Source of the DNA: Desulfovibrionaceae bacterium
Lineage (GTDB): Bacteria; Desulfobacterota; Desulfovibrionia; Desulfovibrionales; Desulfovibrionaceae
Reading direction: 5' to 3'
DNA length: 52,296 nucleotides
Assembly: GCA_031082225.1 (NCBI GenBank)
Contig: JAVHLG010000029.1
Span: forward strand, 1-52,296
In this document: piece after piece, positions 38,767 through 47,860 of the stretch
Numbering within the stretch: position 1 is the first letter of the stretch
Layout of the letters: every line of letters starts with the position of its first letter
Notes under the pieces: generated by a model
What the model saw: the letters and a program-made list of their open reading frames with translations, nothing else
Database searches by the model: none
Told to the model about the DNA's origin: nothing
Made by a program: the position numbers and the translations under genes

Positions 38767-39801
38767 CTACACGGCCTGGATCGAGGCGAAGGCATCGATC
38801 TCGTGGATGGCCGGAAGCGGCGCGGACTGGATCATCAGGTGCCGCACCGGCGGGTTGTTGGGGATCCACGAGGACGGATAGTACGGCGTGGACACGCCCT
38901 CGATCAGGGCCTTGGCGTCCTTGATGGCCCCAAAGTGCATGCGCGCCTCGGCCCGGGTGGAGCCGATCAGAATCTTGTTGGCCGGGACCATGGCCTGCAG
39001 CACGCCGGAATCGTCCTCGTAGTAGTCCAGGAACTGATAGAGCTGCACGCCCTCCAGCTCCCCGATGTAGGTCACGCCCTTGGGCAAGTCCTGGGGCACA
39101 ATCTGGCCCATCAGCACCCGGCGATTGTCGAGCTGTTTGAGCACCAGTTCGTTTTTCTTGAGGGCCTGGGCCACGTCCAAACCCAGCACCATCACGTCCG
39201 GCACGTGTCCCGAGTCCTTGGCCAGCAAATCCTTCCATTCCGCAATATCGCCAATGGGATTGGAGGTGCTGGCGGTCCACTTGTCGGCGGCGGACAAGAT
39301 GATCTTGTGGGTGTCGGCCATGCCGAAATCCACCTCGAGGGAAATATCCTCTCCCACGCAGATGACCTTGCCGGTGTTCAAAATCTGGGCCGCCATCCAA
39401 CCGATGCGCCGGTTGATCTGGGTCATCAGGTCCAGCAGGTCGCGCCCGAGCTGATAGGCCGCGCGCTCCTGAGGGCTTTTGCCGCCGTAGACGTGTTCGC
39501 CCGGCAGCCGCTTGAGCAGGTCGCCAGCCGTGGTGGTCCGGAACGGCTTGACGTACGGCGGGATGAGGGTCTTGGTGGCGTAGCCCTTGCGCTCCACGGG
39601 CTTGCCCTCGCTCAGGGGGTTGACGAACGCGGCCAGCCTGCGGCCGCCCTTGACCACGTCCACGTCCACGTGCTCGGACAGGTGCACGACGGGATCAGAG
39701 AAGTGGAAAAAGGTCTCCAGCAGGAAATCCCCCACCGGATAGCTGGTCTCGATAACTCCCAGCATCTCGCGGCTGGAGAACAGATCGATTTCGTTGGGCA
39801 T
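38767..39801 (-). CDS. major capsid protein, lambda gpE family
   Basis: 344 residues, close to lambda gpE (341). PVVHLSEHVDVDVVKGGRRL, then TAGDLLKRLPGEHVYGGKSP and RIGWMAAQILNTGKVICVGE, are typical of the Phage_cap_E family; the end ...PSSWIPNNPPVRHLMIQSAP also fits. Forms the HK97-like shell together with the decoration protein upstream. Confidence 0.9.
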   Translation of the reverse strand: MPNEIDLFSSREMLGVIETSYPVGDFLLETFFHFSDPVVHLSEHVDVDVVKGGRRLAAFVNPLSEGKPVERKGYATKTLIPPYVKPFRTTTAGDLLKRLPGEHVYGGKSPQERAAYQLGRDLLDLMTQINRRIGWMAAQILNTGKVICVGEDISLEVDFGMADTHKIILSAADKWTASTSNPIGDIAEWKDLLAKDSGHVPDVMVLGLDVAQALKKNELVLKQLDNRRVLMGQIVPQDLPKGVTYIGELEGVQLYQFLDYYEDDSGVLQAMVPANKILIGSTRAEARMHFGAIKDAKALIEGVSTPYYPSSWIPNNPPVRHLMIQSAPLPAIHEIDAFASIQAV

Positions 39802-39804
39802 GGC

Positions 39805-40197
39805 TTAGGCCCCTCCCACGGCGGTCAGGTAGATGTTTTTGTCGCGCAGGTCGTCACGGATGCTGGCCAGGGTGTGGCCGGTCCCCAGCGTCAGGGAGGC
39901 CTGGTTGAACTGGCCGGACAGGTAGCCCACGGTGACCACGTCGGCGCTGGTGGCGTCCACGGCCTCGGCCAGGATGCAGTCCGGGGTCTGGCTGCCGTCG
40001 GTCACGGACGTGGCGCCGGACAACACGTATTTGCCCACGTCGTCGGACTCGTCGTCCGTGATCTTGCCGAGCACCGCGCCGCGCGGCAGGACGCCCTGGC
40101 CAGCGGCCACGGTGATGCCCCGGGTCACGATTTTGGCGTCACCGGCGATCAGGTTGTCCGGGACGAACGTCCCGGCGGTCTGGTATCCCTGCAACAT
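39805..40197 (-). CDS. head decoration protein, gpD-like
   Basis: 130 residues. Contains VAAGQGVLPRGAVLGKITDD and CILAEAVDATSADVVTVGYL, the common HDPD (gpD) pattern. It stabilises the expanded capsid as trimers. Between protease/scaffold and capsid genes, as in lambda. Confidence 0.9.
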   Translation of the reverse strand: MLQGYQTAGTFVPDNLIAGDAKIVTRGITVAAGQGVLPRGAVLGKITDDESDDVGKYVLSGATSVTDGSQTPDCILAEAVDATSADVVTVGYLSGQFNQASLTLGTGHTLASIRDDLRDKNIYLTAVGGA

Positions 40198-40199
40198 GG

Positions 40200-41522
40200 C
40201 TATTTCCTCCCCTGTCCGGCGGTCAGGCCGGATTTCATGGCCGCCTGCAGCCGGGCACGCTCGGCCGCTTCCGGATCGGCGGGGCCGCTAGGCGCGGCGG
40301 GCCTGGCCAGGGCCGACTGCAACAGCGTCAGGTGCGACGCCGGGGCCGGGGCCTGCTGGGTGGCCGGTGGCGCCGGGGCCTGGGCCTGGGCCAGCTTGGC
40401 CGCCATCGCGGCGTATTGATCGGCGGTCACGCCGATTTCGGCGGCGGCCGCCAGGGCCTCGGTCAACCGCTGGCCTGCCTCCGCGCCGAGGATGACCCCG
40501 GCCAGGGCCACGACGCTCGCGGCGGACGGCTGGGGCTGGACGGCCGGGGCGGGCGCGGCCGCCGGGGCCTGGGACACGGGAGCGGCCGCCGGGGTCTGCT
40601 GGGCGGCTGGCGCGGGGTTCGGGACCGGGGGAACGGCGGCGGTCTGTCCCCCGCCGGGCAACGCAGTGGATGCGGGCATGGTCTCCTCCATGGCTGTGAG
40701 GTTCCCGGCGAGGGGCCGGGGGGCCGACAATTCGGCCAGCACTCCCTCGAAACTGCCCAAGGCGTCGGCCATCCCGGCCGCGACCGCCTGGGCCCCGACC
40801 AGGACGCCGCCCTGGCCGAAATCGGTTTCCACGGTCTGCACCGACACGCCGCGAAACGCGGCCACGTCGGCGATGAACACGGCGGCCAGCTCGTCCAGTG
40901 TGCCGACCAACTCCCGGCGACCGTCGTCGGTTTCGGGGTCGAGACGCTTTTTCGGGGAGCGGCTGGACACGATCTCCAGGGTCCGGCCGTCGGACTTGGG
41001 CAGGGTCATGACCACGCCGATGCTGCCCAGCACGGCCGTCGGGTCGGCCACGATCCGGTCGCAGGCGGCGGCGATCCAGTAGGCCGCGCTGGCGCCGGTC
41101 GCGCCGACGTAGGCGGTCACGGGCTTGACGCCCCGGGCCGCGAAAACCTGGGCCGCAAACTCGTGGATTCCGGCCATCTGCCCGCCCGGGCTGTTGATCT
41201 CCAGGAGCACCGCCTGCACCGACGGATCGTCCAGGGCGGCCCGGAAATCCCGGGCCAGAAGCTCCACGGACGTGGCGCCGGAAATCTCGGTGAACAGACT
41301 CGAATAGCGAAAAATCGGGCCGGTCACCGGGATCACGGCCACGCCGTCGCGCACCGCCACCCGCTCGGAATTGTCCAGGCGTTGCCCCATTTTCACGGCC
41401 AGGGCCTCGGGGTCGCCGTTGCGGCTGGCGATCTCCACGATGCTCTCCAGGTGGCCGGGCAGGATGGCCCACGGTTCGTCATGGATGGCCGCGAGCACGC
41501 GCCGGGGCTCATTTTTCGGCAT
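40200..41522 (-). CDS. capsid maturation protease/scaffold, S49 family
   Basis: 440 residues from ATG 41522 (GAGGAGG upstream). The N-terminal ~270 residues are a SppA-like serine peptidase: LEINSPGGQMAGI (SPGG at 111-114) and nucleophile S145 in GASAAYW. The rest is an Ala/Pro/Gln-rich scaffold-like part, as in the lambda C/Nu3 fusion. Cleaves scaffold during head assembly. Confidence 0.88.
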   Translation of the reverse strand: MPKNEPRRVLAAIHDEPWAILPGHLESIVEIASRNGDPEALAVKMGQRLDNSERVAVRDGVAVIPVTGPIFRYSSLFTEISGATSVELLARDFRAALDDPSVQAVLLEINSPGGQMAGIHEFAAQVFAARGVKPVTAYVGATGASAAYWIAAACDRIVADPTAVLGSIGVVMTLPKSDGRTLEIVSSRSPKKRLDPETDDGRRELVGTLDELAAVFIADVAAFRGVSVQTVETDFGQGGVLVGAQAVAAGMADALGSFEGVLAELSAPRPLAGNLTAMEETMPASTALPGGGQTAAVPPVPNPAPAAQQTPAAAPVSQAPAAAPAPAVQPQPSAASVVALAGVILGAEAGQRLTEALAAAAEIGVTADQYAAMAAKLAQAQAPAPPATQQAPAPASHLTLLQSALARPAAPSGPADPEAAERARLQAAMKSGLTAGQGRK

Positions 41523-43098
41523 CGGAAGCCTCCTCGGTTTCGGGCGACGCCTCTGCGACTGCGGGTTTTTCGGTCGCATTGTTCTGGGTGGACGCACGGC
41601 CCGTCAGATTGAACGACAACCCGAGTTTCTCGATGAGCCGATTTTCTCCCGCTCGAATAACGAACGATGTGTCCCTGTCTCCAGAATGTGATTCGATCAC
41701 CTCTGCGTAATTCTTGATTCCGGCCGCCAGGGCCATGATGTCGGCTTCGATCTCTTTCACCGGGTCCACATGGCCCCGACGCGGCGGCACCCAACGGACG
41801 GACAGGTAGTCCTCGCGGGCGTCAAAGAATTGCGGCGCGCCCTCCGGCATCTCGATGTAGCCGCGCGCAAACGCCTCTTCGACCACGGCCTCCCAGACCG
41901 GACGGCAAAATGCGCTCTCCAGCCACGACTGGTAGCGCTGGAACACCCGCCAGGCCTCAAGCAGCGCGGCCCGGGCGCTCGAATAGTTGGTTTTGCTGAA
42001 ATCCTTGGCCACGACCTCGTAGGGCATCCCGGCGGCGGCCCCGGCGGCGCGCAGGATGCGGGCCACGAAGGCGTCGAAATTGCTGTTCGGGCGGGGGGCG
42101 TCCAGGGTCTTGCCGCGCTCGCCGGGGTACAGGTGCAGCACCGAGCCCGGGGCGATCTCGCGCACCTCGCGCCCGGCCGGCCGCAACCTGGACTTGCCCC
42201 GGGGGTCCATGCCGAACCCGGCGGCCACGGCTTGGTCGGACTCGATGACCACCGGGAACGCGGCGGTGATGATCTGGCCCACCAGCTCGTAGTCCAGGTA
42301 GTCGGACAGGTCGCGGAAGAATTTCATGGCCGGGGCCAGGACGCTCACGCCGCGCACCTGCTCCTCGTCGGTCTGGGGAAAGGCGTGCAGCACCACCGGC
42401 CGCCAGGCCACGCGCGCCGGGTAGTAGGCCACGTTCCAGGACAGGCCCACGTCCAGGCGTCCGGTGAGCGGGTCCGGGTTGGCGATGTAGTAACCCACGG
42501 GCTCGCCGCGCGACCCGAGATGCACGCCGTCGCGGATCAGCGGCGAAAGCGTCAGGTCGCCGGGCGAGGCCAGCCTAAGCGGGGACAGCACCTGCAGGGC
42601 CAGTGAAAAGGGCGCCAGCGGATCGCCCCGGTCCACGCACAGGTTCAAATATTCGCCTTTGACCAGGGTGGAGCGGATGTTGAGTTCCTGGATCTGCCAA
42701 AAATTCAGGCGGTCCCCGGCGTCGGCCCGGTCGGGACGGCTGGCCCAGCGCGCGAACTCGCGTTCGATGGCGTCGCGCAGGCGCGCGGCCTCCTCCTCGC
42801 TGATGCCCAGGCGCTCGGCGGACAGGGTGGACTGGGGGCGAATGCCCGGGCCCACGATGTTGACGGTCATGCCGCCGATGAGGCTTGCGGCGTTGGGGTC
42901 GTTCCCGGCCAGGTCATCGGCCCGGGCCTGGATTCGGGAGCGTTCGCGGGAGGCGGAAAATTCGGTTTGCCGGTGCGGGAACCAGTTGGACATGGTGCCG
43001 TGGTAGCCCCCGGCCGTGAGCGCGATGCCCGGGACGCGGCCCGGCGCGGCGGGTGAGGCGGCCCGGCGTCTGGCCACGGCCCGGGCGTTCACAGACAC
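41509..43098 (-). CDS. portal protein, lambda gpB family
   Basis: 529 residues. GGYHGTMSNWFPHRQTEFSA, then YEVVAKDFSKTNYSSARAAL, is diagnostic of the lambda-type portal. It forms the dodecameric DNA channel. The acidic C-terminus overlaps the protease start by 14 bases. Confidence 0.92.
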   Translation of the reverse strand: MSVNARAVARRRAASPAAPGRVPGIALTAGGYHGTMSNWFPHRQTEFSASRERSRIQARADDLAGNDPNAASLIGGMTVNIVGPGIRPQSTLSAERLGISEEEAARLRDAIEREFARWASRPDRADAGDRLNFWQIQELNIRSTLVKGEYLNLCVDRGDPLAPFSLALQVLSPLRLASPGDLTLSPLIRDGVHLGSRGEPVGYYIANPDPLTGRLDVGLSWNVAYYPARVAWRPVVLHAFPQTDEEQVRGVSVLAPAMKFFRDLSDYLDYELVGQIITAAFPVVIESDQAVAAGFGMDPRGKSRLRPAGREVREIAPGSVLHLYPGERGKTLDAPRPNSNFDAFVARILRAAGAAAGMPYEVVAKDFSKTNYSSARAALLEAWRVFQRYQSWLESAFCRPVWEAVVEEAFARGYIEMPEGAPQFFDAREDYLSVRWVPPRRGHVDPVKEIEADIMALAAGIKNYAEVIESHSGDRDTSFVIRAGENRLIEKLGLSFNLTGRASTQNNATEKPAVAEASPETEEASDAEK

Positions 43099-43349
43099 CC
43101 CCCGGGGCGGGTCGGGATCAGCGAGATGGTGCGCGACGCGACGCCGGTGCGGGAGGCCTGCTCCCGGGCCAGGGCGTCGCCGAAGGATTTGAGGTCGACC
43201 AGGGAGGTGCGGTCGAAGGAGTCGCCGCCGATGGTCACCCGCTGGCCGCGCAGCACTCTGGGCACGGCGGCCTTGACCTGGGCGATCAGCTCGGCAAGCT
43301 CGGTGTCGGTGTACAGGGCGAACATGCGGCCCGGATACACAATCGCCAT
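43089..43349 (-). CDS. gpW-like head-tail connector
   Basis: 86 residues from ATG 43349. The phrase LYTDTELAELIAQVKAAVPR, a small hairpin, and the helix SLVDLKSFGDALAREQ match gpW, which plugs the portal. The ribosome binding site is weak, and longer starts at 43385 or 43436 are possible. Overlaps portal by 10 bases. Confidence 0.75.
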   Translation of the reverse strand: MAIVYPGRMFALYTDTELAELIAQVKAAVPRVLRGQRVTIGGDSFDRTSLVDLKSFGDALAREQASRTGVASRTISLIPTRPGGCL

Positions 43350-43487
43350 GGTGCGGTCAGAGACATCAGCATACCATGGCGACATCAGCGACACTTTTTT
43401 CAGGCCCAAAAATTCCCGGAAAGCAAAGGGCCACAAGGATTTTCAGCCCGTGGCCCGAAAGAATCGACAAACGCGGCAAAAAAAGTT

Positions 43488-43682
43488 TCAGGCGGCCTCG
43501 TCCGGATGGACCTCCCGGCGGCGCTTAAAAGCCTCCACGGATGACATGTAGACGCGCAAACCCTTGAAATTGCCGACTTTCAGCGCCCGCAATTCTCCCC
43601 GCTCCACCAGACGGTAGACGTGGGAGCGGCTACAACCCAGCAGTTCGCGCACCCGGGCCACATTGATCACGGTCTCGGCCAT
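43488..43682 (-). CDS. HTH protein between terminase and connector
   Basis: 64 residues; the ATG overlaps the terminase stop by one base. VARVRELLGCSRSHVYRLVE is an excisionase/AlpA-like winged helix-turn-helix. It may regulate late genes or bind packaging DNA. Followed by a 138-base gap. Confidence 0.7.
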   Translation of the reverse strand: MAETVINVARVRELLGCSRSHVYRLVERGELRALKVGNFKGLRVYMSSVEAFKRRREVHPDEAA

Positions 43683-45670
43683 CACCGCCCCCTGTTTTGG
43701 AACCAGCCGGGCAGGCCCGGACGCCCGGGCCCCGCCGTTGCCGCGTAGGCCGGATCGTCCTCCGGCTCGTCCTCGTCCTCGCCGTCCCGGGACCAGTGCT
43801 GTACGCCCAGCACCTCGGCCGCCACCAGGGCGTAGACCTCGCAGTCCCAGAAATGGTTTGCCCGCTTGGGCGGGCACATCCACGCCCCCTCTTCCTCGTC
43901 GAAATATTCGGCGCACATCTGCCGGGCGTAATCCTCCGAGGCCTCGGCGTGGAGGTGGAACGCCCCGGGGTCCGTGGGCAGGATCGCCAGCTTGCCGGAC
44001 AGGCGATTTTTGAAAAACGTGGTGTCCGCGCGTAGGAGCTTGAGGCCGCCCGGGATGGCCCGATCCGTGCCCGGAAAAATCTCCAGCGTGGAGAAGGAAA
44101 ACGGCCGGGTCATGCGCCGTTCGCCCTTGAGCGGCAGGACCAGCCCCCGGTTGGAGACGCAAAAATCGTAGACCTGGGACGTCTTGTCGCCCTGGGAGTC
44201 CTGCACCGCCAGCCGGACCTGATATTCGCCGCCCGCCGCGTCGCGGTAGCTGTCCTGCCACAGCACCCGGGCCAGGGCCTCGAAGCTGTCCACGACGCCC
44301 TCGCGCACCAGCCAGGTCTCGCGCTCCATGCCCCAGCCCACGGCCCGGATCACGTAGACGAATCCGTCCTGCTGGGTGTCCACCCCGGCCACCAGACAGG
44401 CCACCCGGCCGCCGCCCGGGACCAGCCCGCGCGGACGTTCGTCGGCCAGGGCCAGGATGTGTTTCTCGGCCCGCTCGGCCGTGTAGTCGCGCCAGGGGGT
44501 CGCCTCGTAGCCGTTGCAGTAGTCCTTGAGCGCGGTCTTGTCCTTTGTGCCCTTCAACAGCGCCGCCGCCGTCTCGGACAGGGAGACGAACGGCGAGTAG
44601 TGGGCCGACAGGTGAAAGGCGATGCGCGGCGGCCGGTACCGGCGCAGGTGCGCGAAAAGCTCCAGGCCCGTGCGCTCCTCGCGCCATTCGCCGTGGGCCA
44701 CGGCCCGGTCGCGCTTGGCGTCGTCCCAATGGGCGCCGCACCGCTCGCATTCGTACCAGGCCAGATTGTCGTCCTGGATCCGGTCCGGATCGCGCACGTC
44801 GTCGGGCCAGCGCAGACGCGGCCGCCCGTCCTGGTCCGCCGACACCAACCGTTGCTCACAGCCGCAGTCCGGGCACCGCGCAAAAAAGTAAAACCGGGCG
44901 TTGGCGCGCAGCCAGGCCAGCCAGATCGGCCCGGTCTCCGTGGTCGGGGAGGAAATGTCCAGCGCCTTGCGATCCCAGCGGAACGTCCTCTGGCGCTTTT
45001 TGATGAGGGCGTCGGTGCTAGCCTCTTTTTTGGACGGCGAGGCCGGGAATTTGTCCACCTCGTCCTTGATCTGGTACTTGGCGGCGACCCTGGCCAGCCG
45101 CGTCACCGACCCCGCCCAGGCGAGCTGAATGGGCATGTGTTTGAGCTTGAGGCGCTTTTTCGTCATGTCGCCGGGACGGCCGGTGGTCAGGGCGCGCAGC
45201 CTAGGCGATGCCTCGAACATGGGCTTGAGGCGGTCTTCCACCAGATCGTCGGCCGTGGCCTCGTCCGGCACGATGTACTGGGCCAGGGCCGGATCACGGT
45301 CGGCGATGTAGCCCAGGATGATCTCCGCGATTTTGGATTTGCCGAGCTGCGGCGCGGCGCAGACCGCCACGTCGCGCACGTAGGGCTCGGCCCAGGCGTC
45401 CATGATCCCGGCCAGGTACGGGGCGTTGACGTTGCGCCAGGGGCCAGGGCGCGAGCCTTCCGTCACCACGAAATAGCGTTCGGCCCATTCGGACGGCCTG
45501 ATGCCCGAGGGGGCCCGGAACGCGGACCGCACGGTGGACGAAAACAAGAAGGCGAATGTCCCGCGCGGGATGCCGGACAGGCCGATGGAGCGCAGCCACG
45601 CCGTGTCGGCCTGGAGGCGCTCGGGGGCTTTTTTGGGGGGCGGCGTCAACCAGCGCGCGGCTTCGCTCAT
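43682..45670 (-). CDS. terminase large subunit, lambda gpA family
   Basis: 662 residues from ATG 45670 (overlaps the small subunit as ATGA). The ATPase has a Walker A variant AAPQLGKSK (105-113). A zinc ribbon FARCPDCG...YECERCGAHW lies near the middle, as usual in GpA proteins; the C-terminal half holds the nuclease that cuts cos-type ends. Packages DNA through the portal. cos cleavage is expected from the family. Confidence 0.92.
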   Translation of the reverse strand: MSEAARWLTPPPKKAPERLQADTAWLRSIGLSGIPRGTFAFLFSSTVRSAFRAPSGIRPSEWAERYFVVTEGSRPGPWRNVNAPYLAGIMDAWAEPYVRDVAVCAAPQLGKSKIAEIILGYIADRDPALAQYIVPDEATADDLVEDRLKPMFEASPRLRALTTGRPGDMTKKRLKLKHMPIQLAWAGSVTRLARVAAKYQIKDEVDKFPASPSKKEASTDALIKKRQRTFRWDRKALDISSPTTETGPIWLAWLRANARFYFFARCPDCGCEQRLVSADQDGRPRLRWPDDVRDPDRIQDDNLAWYECERCGAHWDDAKRDRAVAHGEWREERTGLELFAHLRRYRPPRIAFHLSAHYSPFVSLSETAAALLKGTKDKTALKDYCNGYEATPWRDYTAERAEKHILALADERPRGLVPGGGRVACLVAGVDTQQDGFVYVIRAVGWGMERETWLVREGVVDSFEALARVLWQDSYRDAAGGEYQVRLAVQDSQGDKTSQVYDFCVSNRGLVLPLKGERRMTRPFSFSTLEIFPGTDRAIPGGLKLLRADTTFFKNRLSGKLAILPTDPGAFHLHAEASEDYARQMCAEYFDEEEGAWMCPPKRANHFWDCEVYALVAAEVLGVQHWSRDGEDEDEPEDDPAYAATAGPGRPGLPGWFQNRGR

Positions 45671-46284
45671 GCGGCGTCCTCCGCGTCGTCCGGCCCTGGG
45701 CCGTCCACCCCCTCGGGGTCGTCGTCCATCTCGATCTCGAAATCCCGGCGGCGGGCGAAGGAGTTGAAGAAATCGTTGCTGGCGGACACGAAGAAATGCA
45801 CCACCTCGTCGATTTTTTTGGGGTCGCCGCCGACCATGGACACCATCTCGGGCACGTTGGTGTAGATCCACTGCCGAAGCGAGGCGCGCAAAACGGTCAC
45901 CGCGCCCACGAGCTGCTGGTCCACCTCGTCACGCGACAGGAGTTCGCCGCGCTCCTTCTGGTTGCGGAAGCGGGTGCGCTCGTTCAGCTCCCGCTTGAGG
46001 GCCAGTTCCTCGGCCAGAAGCTCACGCTTCATGCGCAGGGTGTCCGCGTCGTCGGCGTCCGGGGCGGCGTCGGCCGGGGCCAGGTTCGCGGCGGCGTAGG
46101 CGTCGGCGTCGGCGCGCAGAACCATGCCGTCGGGCTGCACCCGCAGCAGGCCCTTTTTCTTGTCCGCGTAGAGCTTGGTTTTCCGGATCTTCCAGCCGCT
46201 GCGCTCCAGGTAGGAGAGGACGGCCGGGAGTTTGCCGAGTCGATCAGACGCCGCAGGCGAGGTGTCGAGGGGCGCAGTTGTCAT
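45667..46284 (-). CDS. terminase small subunit, Nu1-like
   Basis: 205 residues from ATG 46284 (GAGG five bases upstream; GTG two codons earlier possible). N-terminal DNA-binding part (VLSYLERSGWKIRKTKLYAD), a coiled middle (ELLAEELALKRELNERTRFR) and an acidic tail. Recognises the packaging site and delivers DNA to the large subunit. Confidence 0.82.
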   Translation of the reverse strand: MTTAPLDTSPAASDRLGKLPAVLSYLERSGWKIRKTKLYADKKKGLLRVQPDGMVLRADADAYAAANLAPADAAPDADDADTLRMKRELLAEELALKRELNERTRFRNQKERGELLSRDEVDQQLVGAVTVLRASLRQWIYTNVPEMVSMVGGDPKKIDEVVHFFVSASNDFFNSFARRRDFEIEMDDDPEGVDGPGPDDAEDAA

Positions 46285-46291
46285 CACCACC

Positions 46292-46645
46292 TCACAGGTC
46301 CACGGCGTAGACGGAACGCTCGGCCTCGAGCTCCGCCACCAGTCGCCGCAGATGCAGATTTTCGCGTTTCAGTGACTCGGTTTCGTCGGCCAGGGCCGCG
46401 ACCGGCTCCGGCGTCTCGACCGGGGCGGACGTCTCGACCGGGTCGGACGACTCGGCGTCGTCGCCGGGAAACGCCAGGGCCACCAGCTCGTAGGGGTGGA
46501 ACATGCCGGGGATTCCATCGTGCCACAGTTGGTAGCGGCGGCCGTTGCGCCGGGGCCGGTAGCCTGTGACCCGTTTGCGCACGACGCCGAGTCGGTTGAC
46601 CTCGTAGGCCGGGAAACCCGGCACCAGCCGCCACTGTTCGCTCAT
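46292..46645 (-). CDS. NUMOD4-like protein without nuclease core
   Basis: 117 residues. The start EQWRLVPGFPAYEVNRLG matches the NUMOD4 motif found before HNH homing endonucleases, and YELVALAFPG is the end of the usual following segment, but no HNH His-Asn-His residues follow; instead there is an acidic linker and a coiled coil (ESLKRENLHLRRLVAELEAE). Probably a former homing endonuclease module reused as a DNA-binding protein beside the terminase. Confidence 0.6.
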   Translation of the reverse strand: MSEQWRLVPGFPAYEVNRLGVVRKRVTGYRPRRNGRRYQLWHDGIPGMFHPYELVALAFPGDDAESSDPVETSAPVETPEPVAALADETESLKRENLHLRRLVAELEAERSVYAVDL

Positions 46646-47106
46646 CTCCGGTTCCTACTCTCCACCCGCTCGCGAACCGGCCCCAGGTGCGGCTCGTCGC
46701 GGATCACGGCCCGGTCCTCGCCCTGCCAGGCGCAGGTCGTGTAGCACAGCGGATGCACCGCCTCGGGCGGCAGGCCCAGCTCGGCGGCCGCAAAGGCCAG
46801 GATGGCGGCCTGGGAGGGTATGAACACGTTTGCGACCCAGTCGCCGCCAGCCTGCCAGCCCCGATTGAGCGCCGGAACCTCGACGCCCACGCGGCTACGG
46901 TCCCGATCCTGGACGTGGACCAGCAGGATGCGCAGGGCGTCCCGGGGCGCGCCCGCCGGGTCCATGACGCAAAACAGTCCCTTCGGCGGCTGAATCTCGC
47001 TCTCGGGCAGCACGAACTGCCCGTCGCGAAAATACCGGCCGGACGGGACGGCGGGGGCGACGGGAGCCGCCGAGGGCGGGGCGAAGAGGGTGAGTTGGGT
47101 GGTCAT
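46642..47106 (-). CDS. hypothetical protein, 154 aa
   Basis: Start MTTQLTLFAPPS at 47106. Segments ALRILLVHVQDRDRSRVGVE and GWQAGGDWVANVFIPSQAAI suggest a small alpha/beta protein. No family found. Upstream of the terminase group. Confidence 0.5.
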   Translation of the reverse strand: MTTQLTLFAPPSAAPVAPAVPSGRYFRDGQFVLPESEIQPPKGLFCVMDPAGAPRDALRILLVHVQDRDRSRVGVEVPALNRGWQAGGDWVANVFIPSQAAILAFAAAELGLPPEAVHPLCYTTCAWQGEDRAVIRDEPHLGPVRERVESRNRR

Positions 47107-47576
47107 GTCCACAACTCCAGTTGCCGCATTGTGACAACAGGTTTCGACTGCGGCGGCATCTTGAACAGATGGGGATAATTCCTCCGCACCGCGTCCATAT
47201 CCATGTGCGTGCGCCAAAGCGCCTTTGATTTCTCTTGCTCTTTTTCAATTTCCAGTCTGCGGCGCACTTCCTCTTTCGCTCTTTTCTGCCGTTTCGCCTC
47301 TCGCGCTGCTTCAAATTCAGGGTACATTTCGCATATCTGGCGATGCAGTTCTTGCCCCATTTTGTTGGCATGCACGATGGTGCAATACATCCAGTGATAC
47401 GTGCTTTCGTTGTGATTTAGTCCTAAAAAACGCAGCATCCCTATTGTCCACACGGGATGCCTGGCCGACAAAAACAGTTTCGACCACGTAAAGTCATACC
47501 TATAACCGGGCACGGTATACGTCTCCAGCGCCTCACGCTCACAACGATTCAGGCGGGACAAAAGATCAACAGTCAT
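47103..47576 (-). CDS. hypothetical protein, 157 aa
   Basis: Tryptophan- and tyrosine-rich start (GYRYDFTWSKLFLSARHPVW), then a highly charged coiled helix (AREAKRQKRAKEEVRRRLEI). GC is lower than the neighbours, which suggests a recently acquired gene. Overlaps both neighbours by four bases. Confidence 0.5.
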   Translation of the reverse strand: MTVDLLSRLNRCEREALETYTVPGYRYDFTWSKLFLSARHPVWTIGMLRFLGLNHNESTYHWMYCTIVHANKMGQELHRQICEMYPEFEAAREAKRQKRAKEEVRRRLEIEKEQEKSKALWRTHMDMDAVRRNYPHLFKMPPQSKPVVTMRQLELWT

Positions 47577-47860
47577 GATGCCGTCGCCTCCTGCTTCGCC
47601 CGGTGCAGCGGCCCGCCCACCAGATCAACATGCTGGCCGGGCTGGCCGTCGCGGTCCACTTTGACGCGCCGCACGCCCAGCCGCCGGGCTGTGGCCACGA
47701 GCCGCGCCGAGTCCTGGTCGAACAATTTTCCGATCTCCGGCGTGCCGTCGAAACAGGCGTATTTGCTCGGGCCGTGCCATGAGTGGACCAGCAAGGCCTG
47801 TTCGCCGTCTGCGGCGTGGGCCAGGGCCTCGTAGTAGTGCTTGCGCTCAAACCGTTTCAT
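47573..47860 (-). CDS. hypothetical small protein, 95 aa
   Basis: KHYYEALAHAADGEQALLVH, then GTPEIGKLFDQDSARLVATA and RRLGVRRVKVDRDGQPGQHV: a compact alpha/beta domain, coupled to the methyltransferase by a four-base overlap. Similar small proteins accompany phage methyltransferase genes, but I cannot name a family. Confidence 0.5.
   Translation of the reverse strand: MKRFERKHYYEALAHAADGEQALLVHSWHGPSKYACFDGTPEIGKLFDQDSARLVATARRLGVRRVKVDRDGQPGQHVDLVGGPLHRAKQEATAS

Noticed and set aside
34120-39420. Further hammerhead cores suggested by CATCAG/CTGATG words on either strand
   Set aside because: The words checked (for example near 38416 and 39420) lack a GAAAC box and flanking stems at the required spacing.
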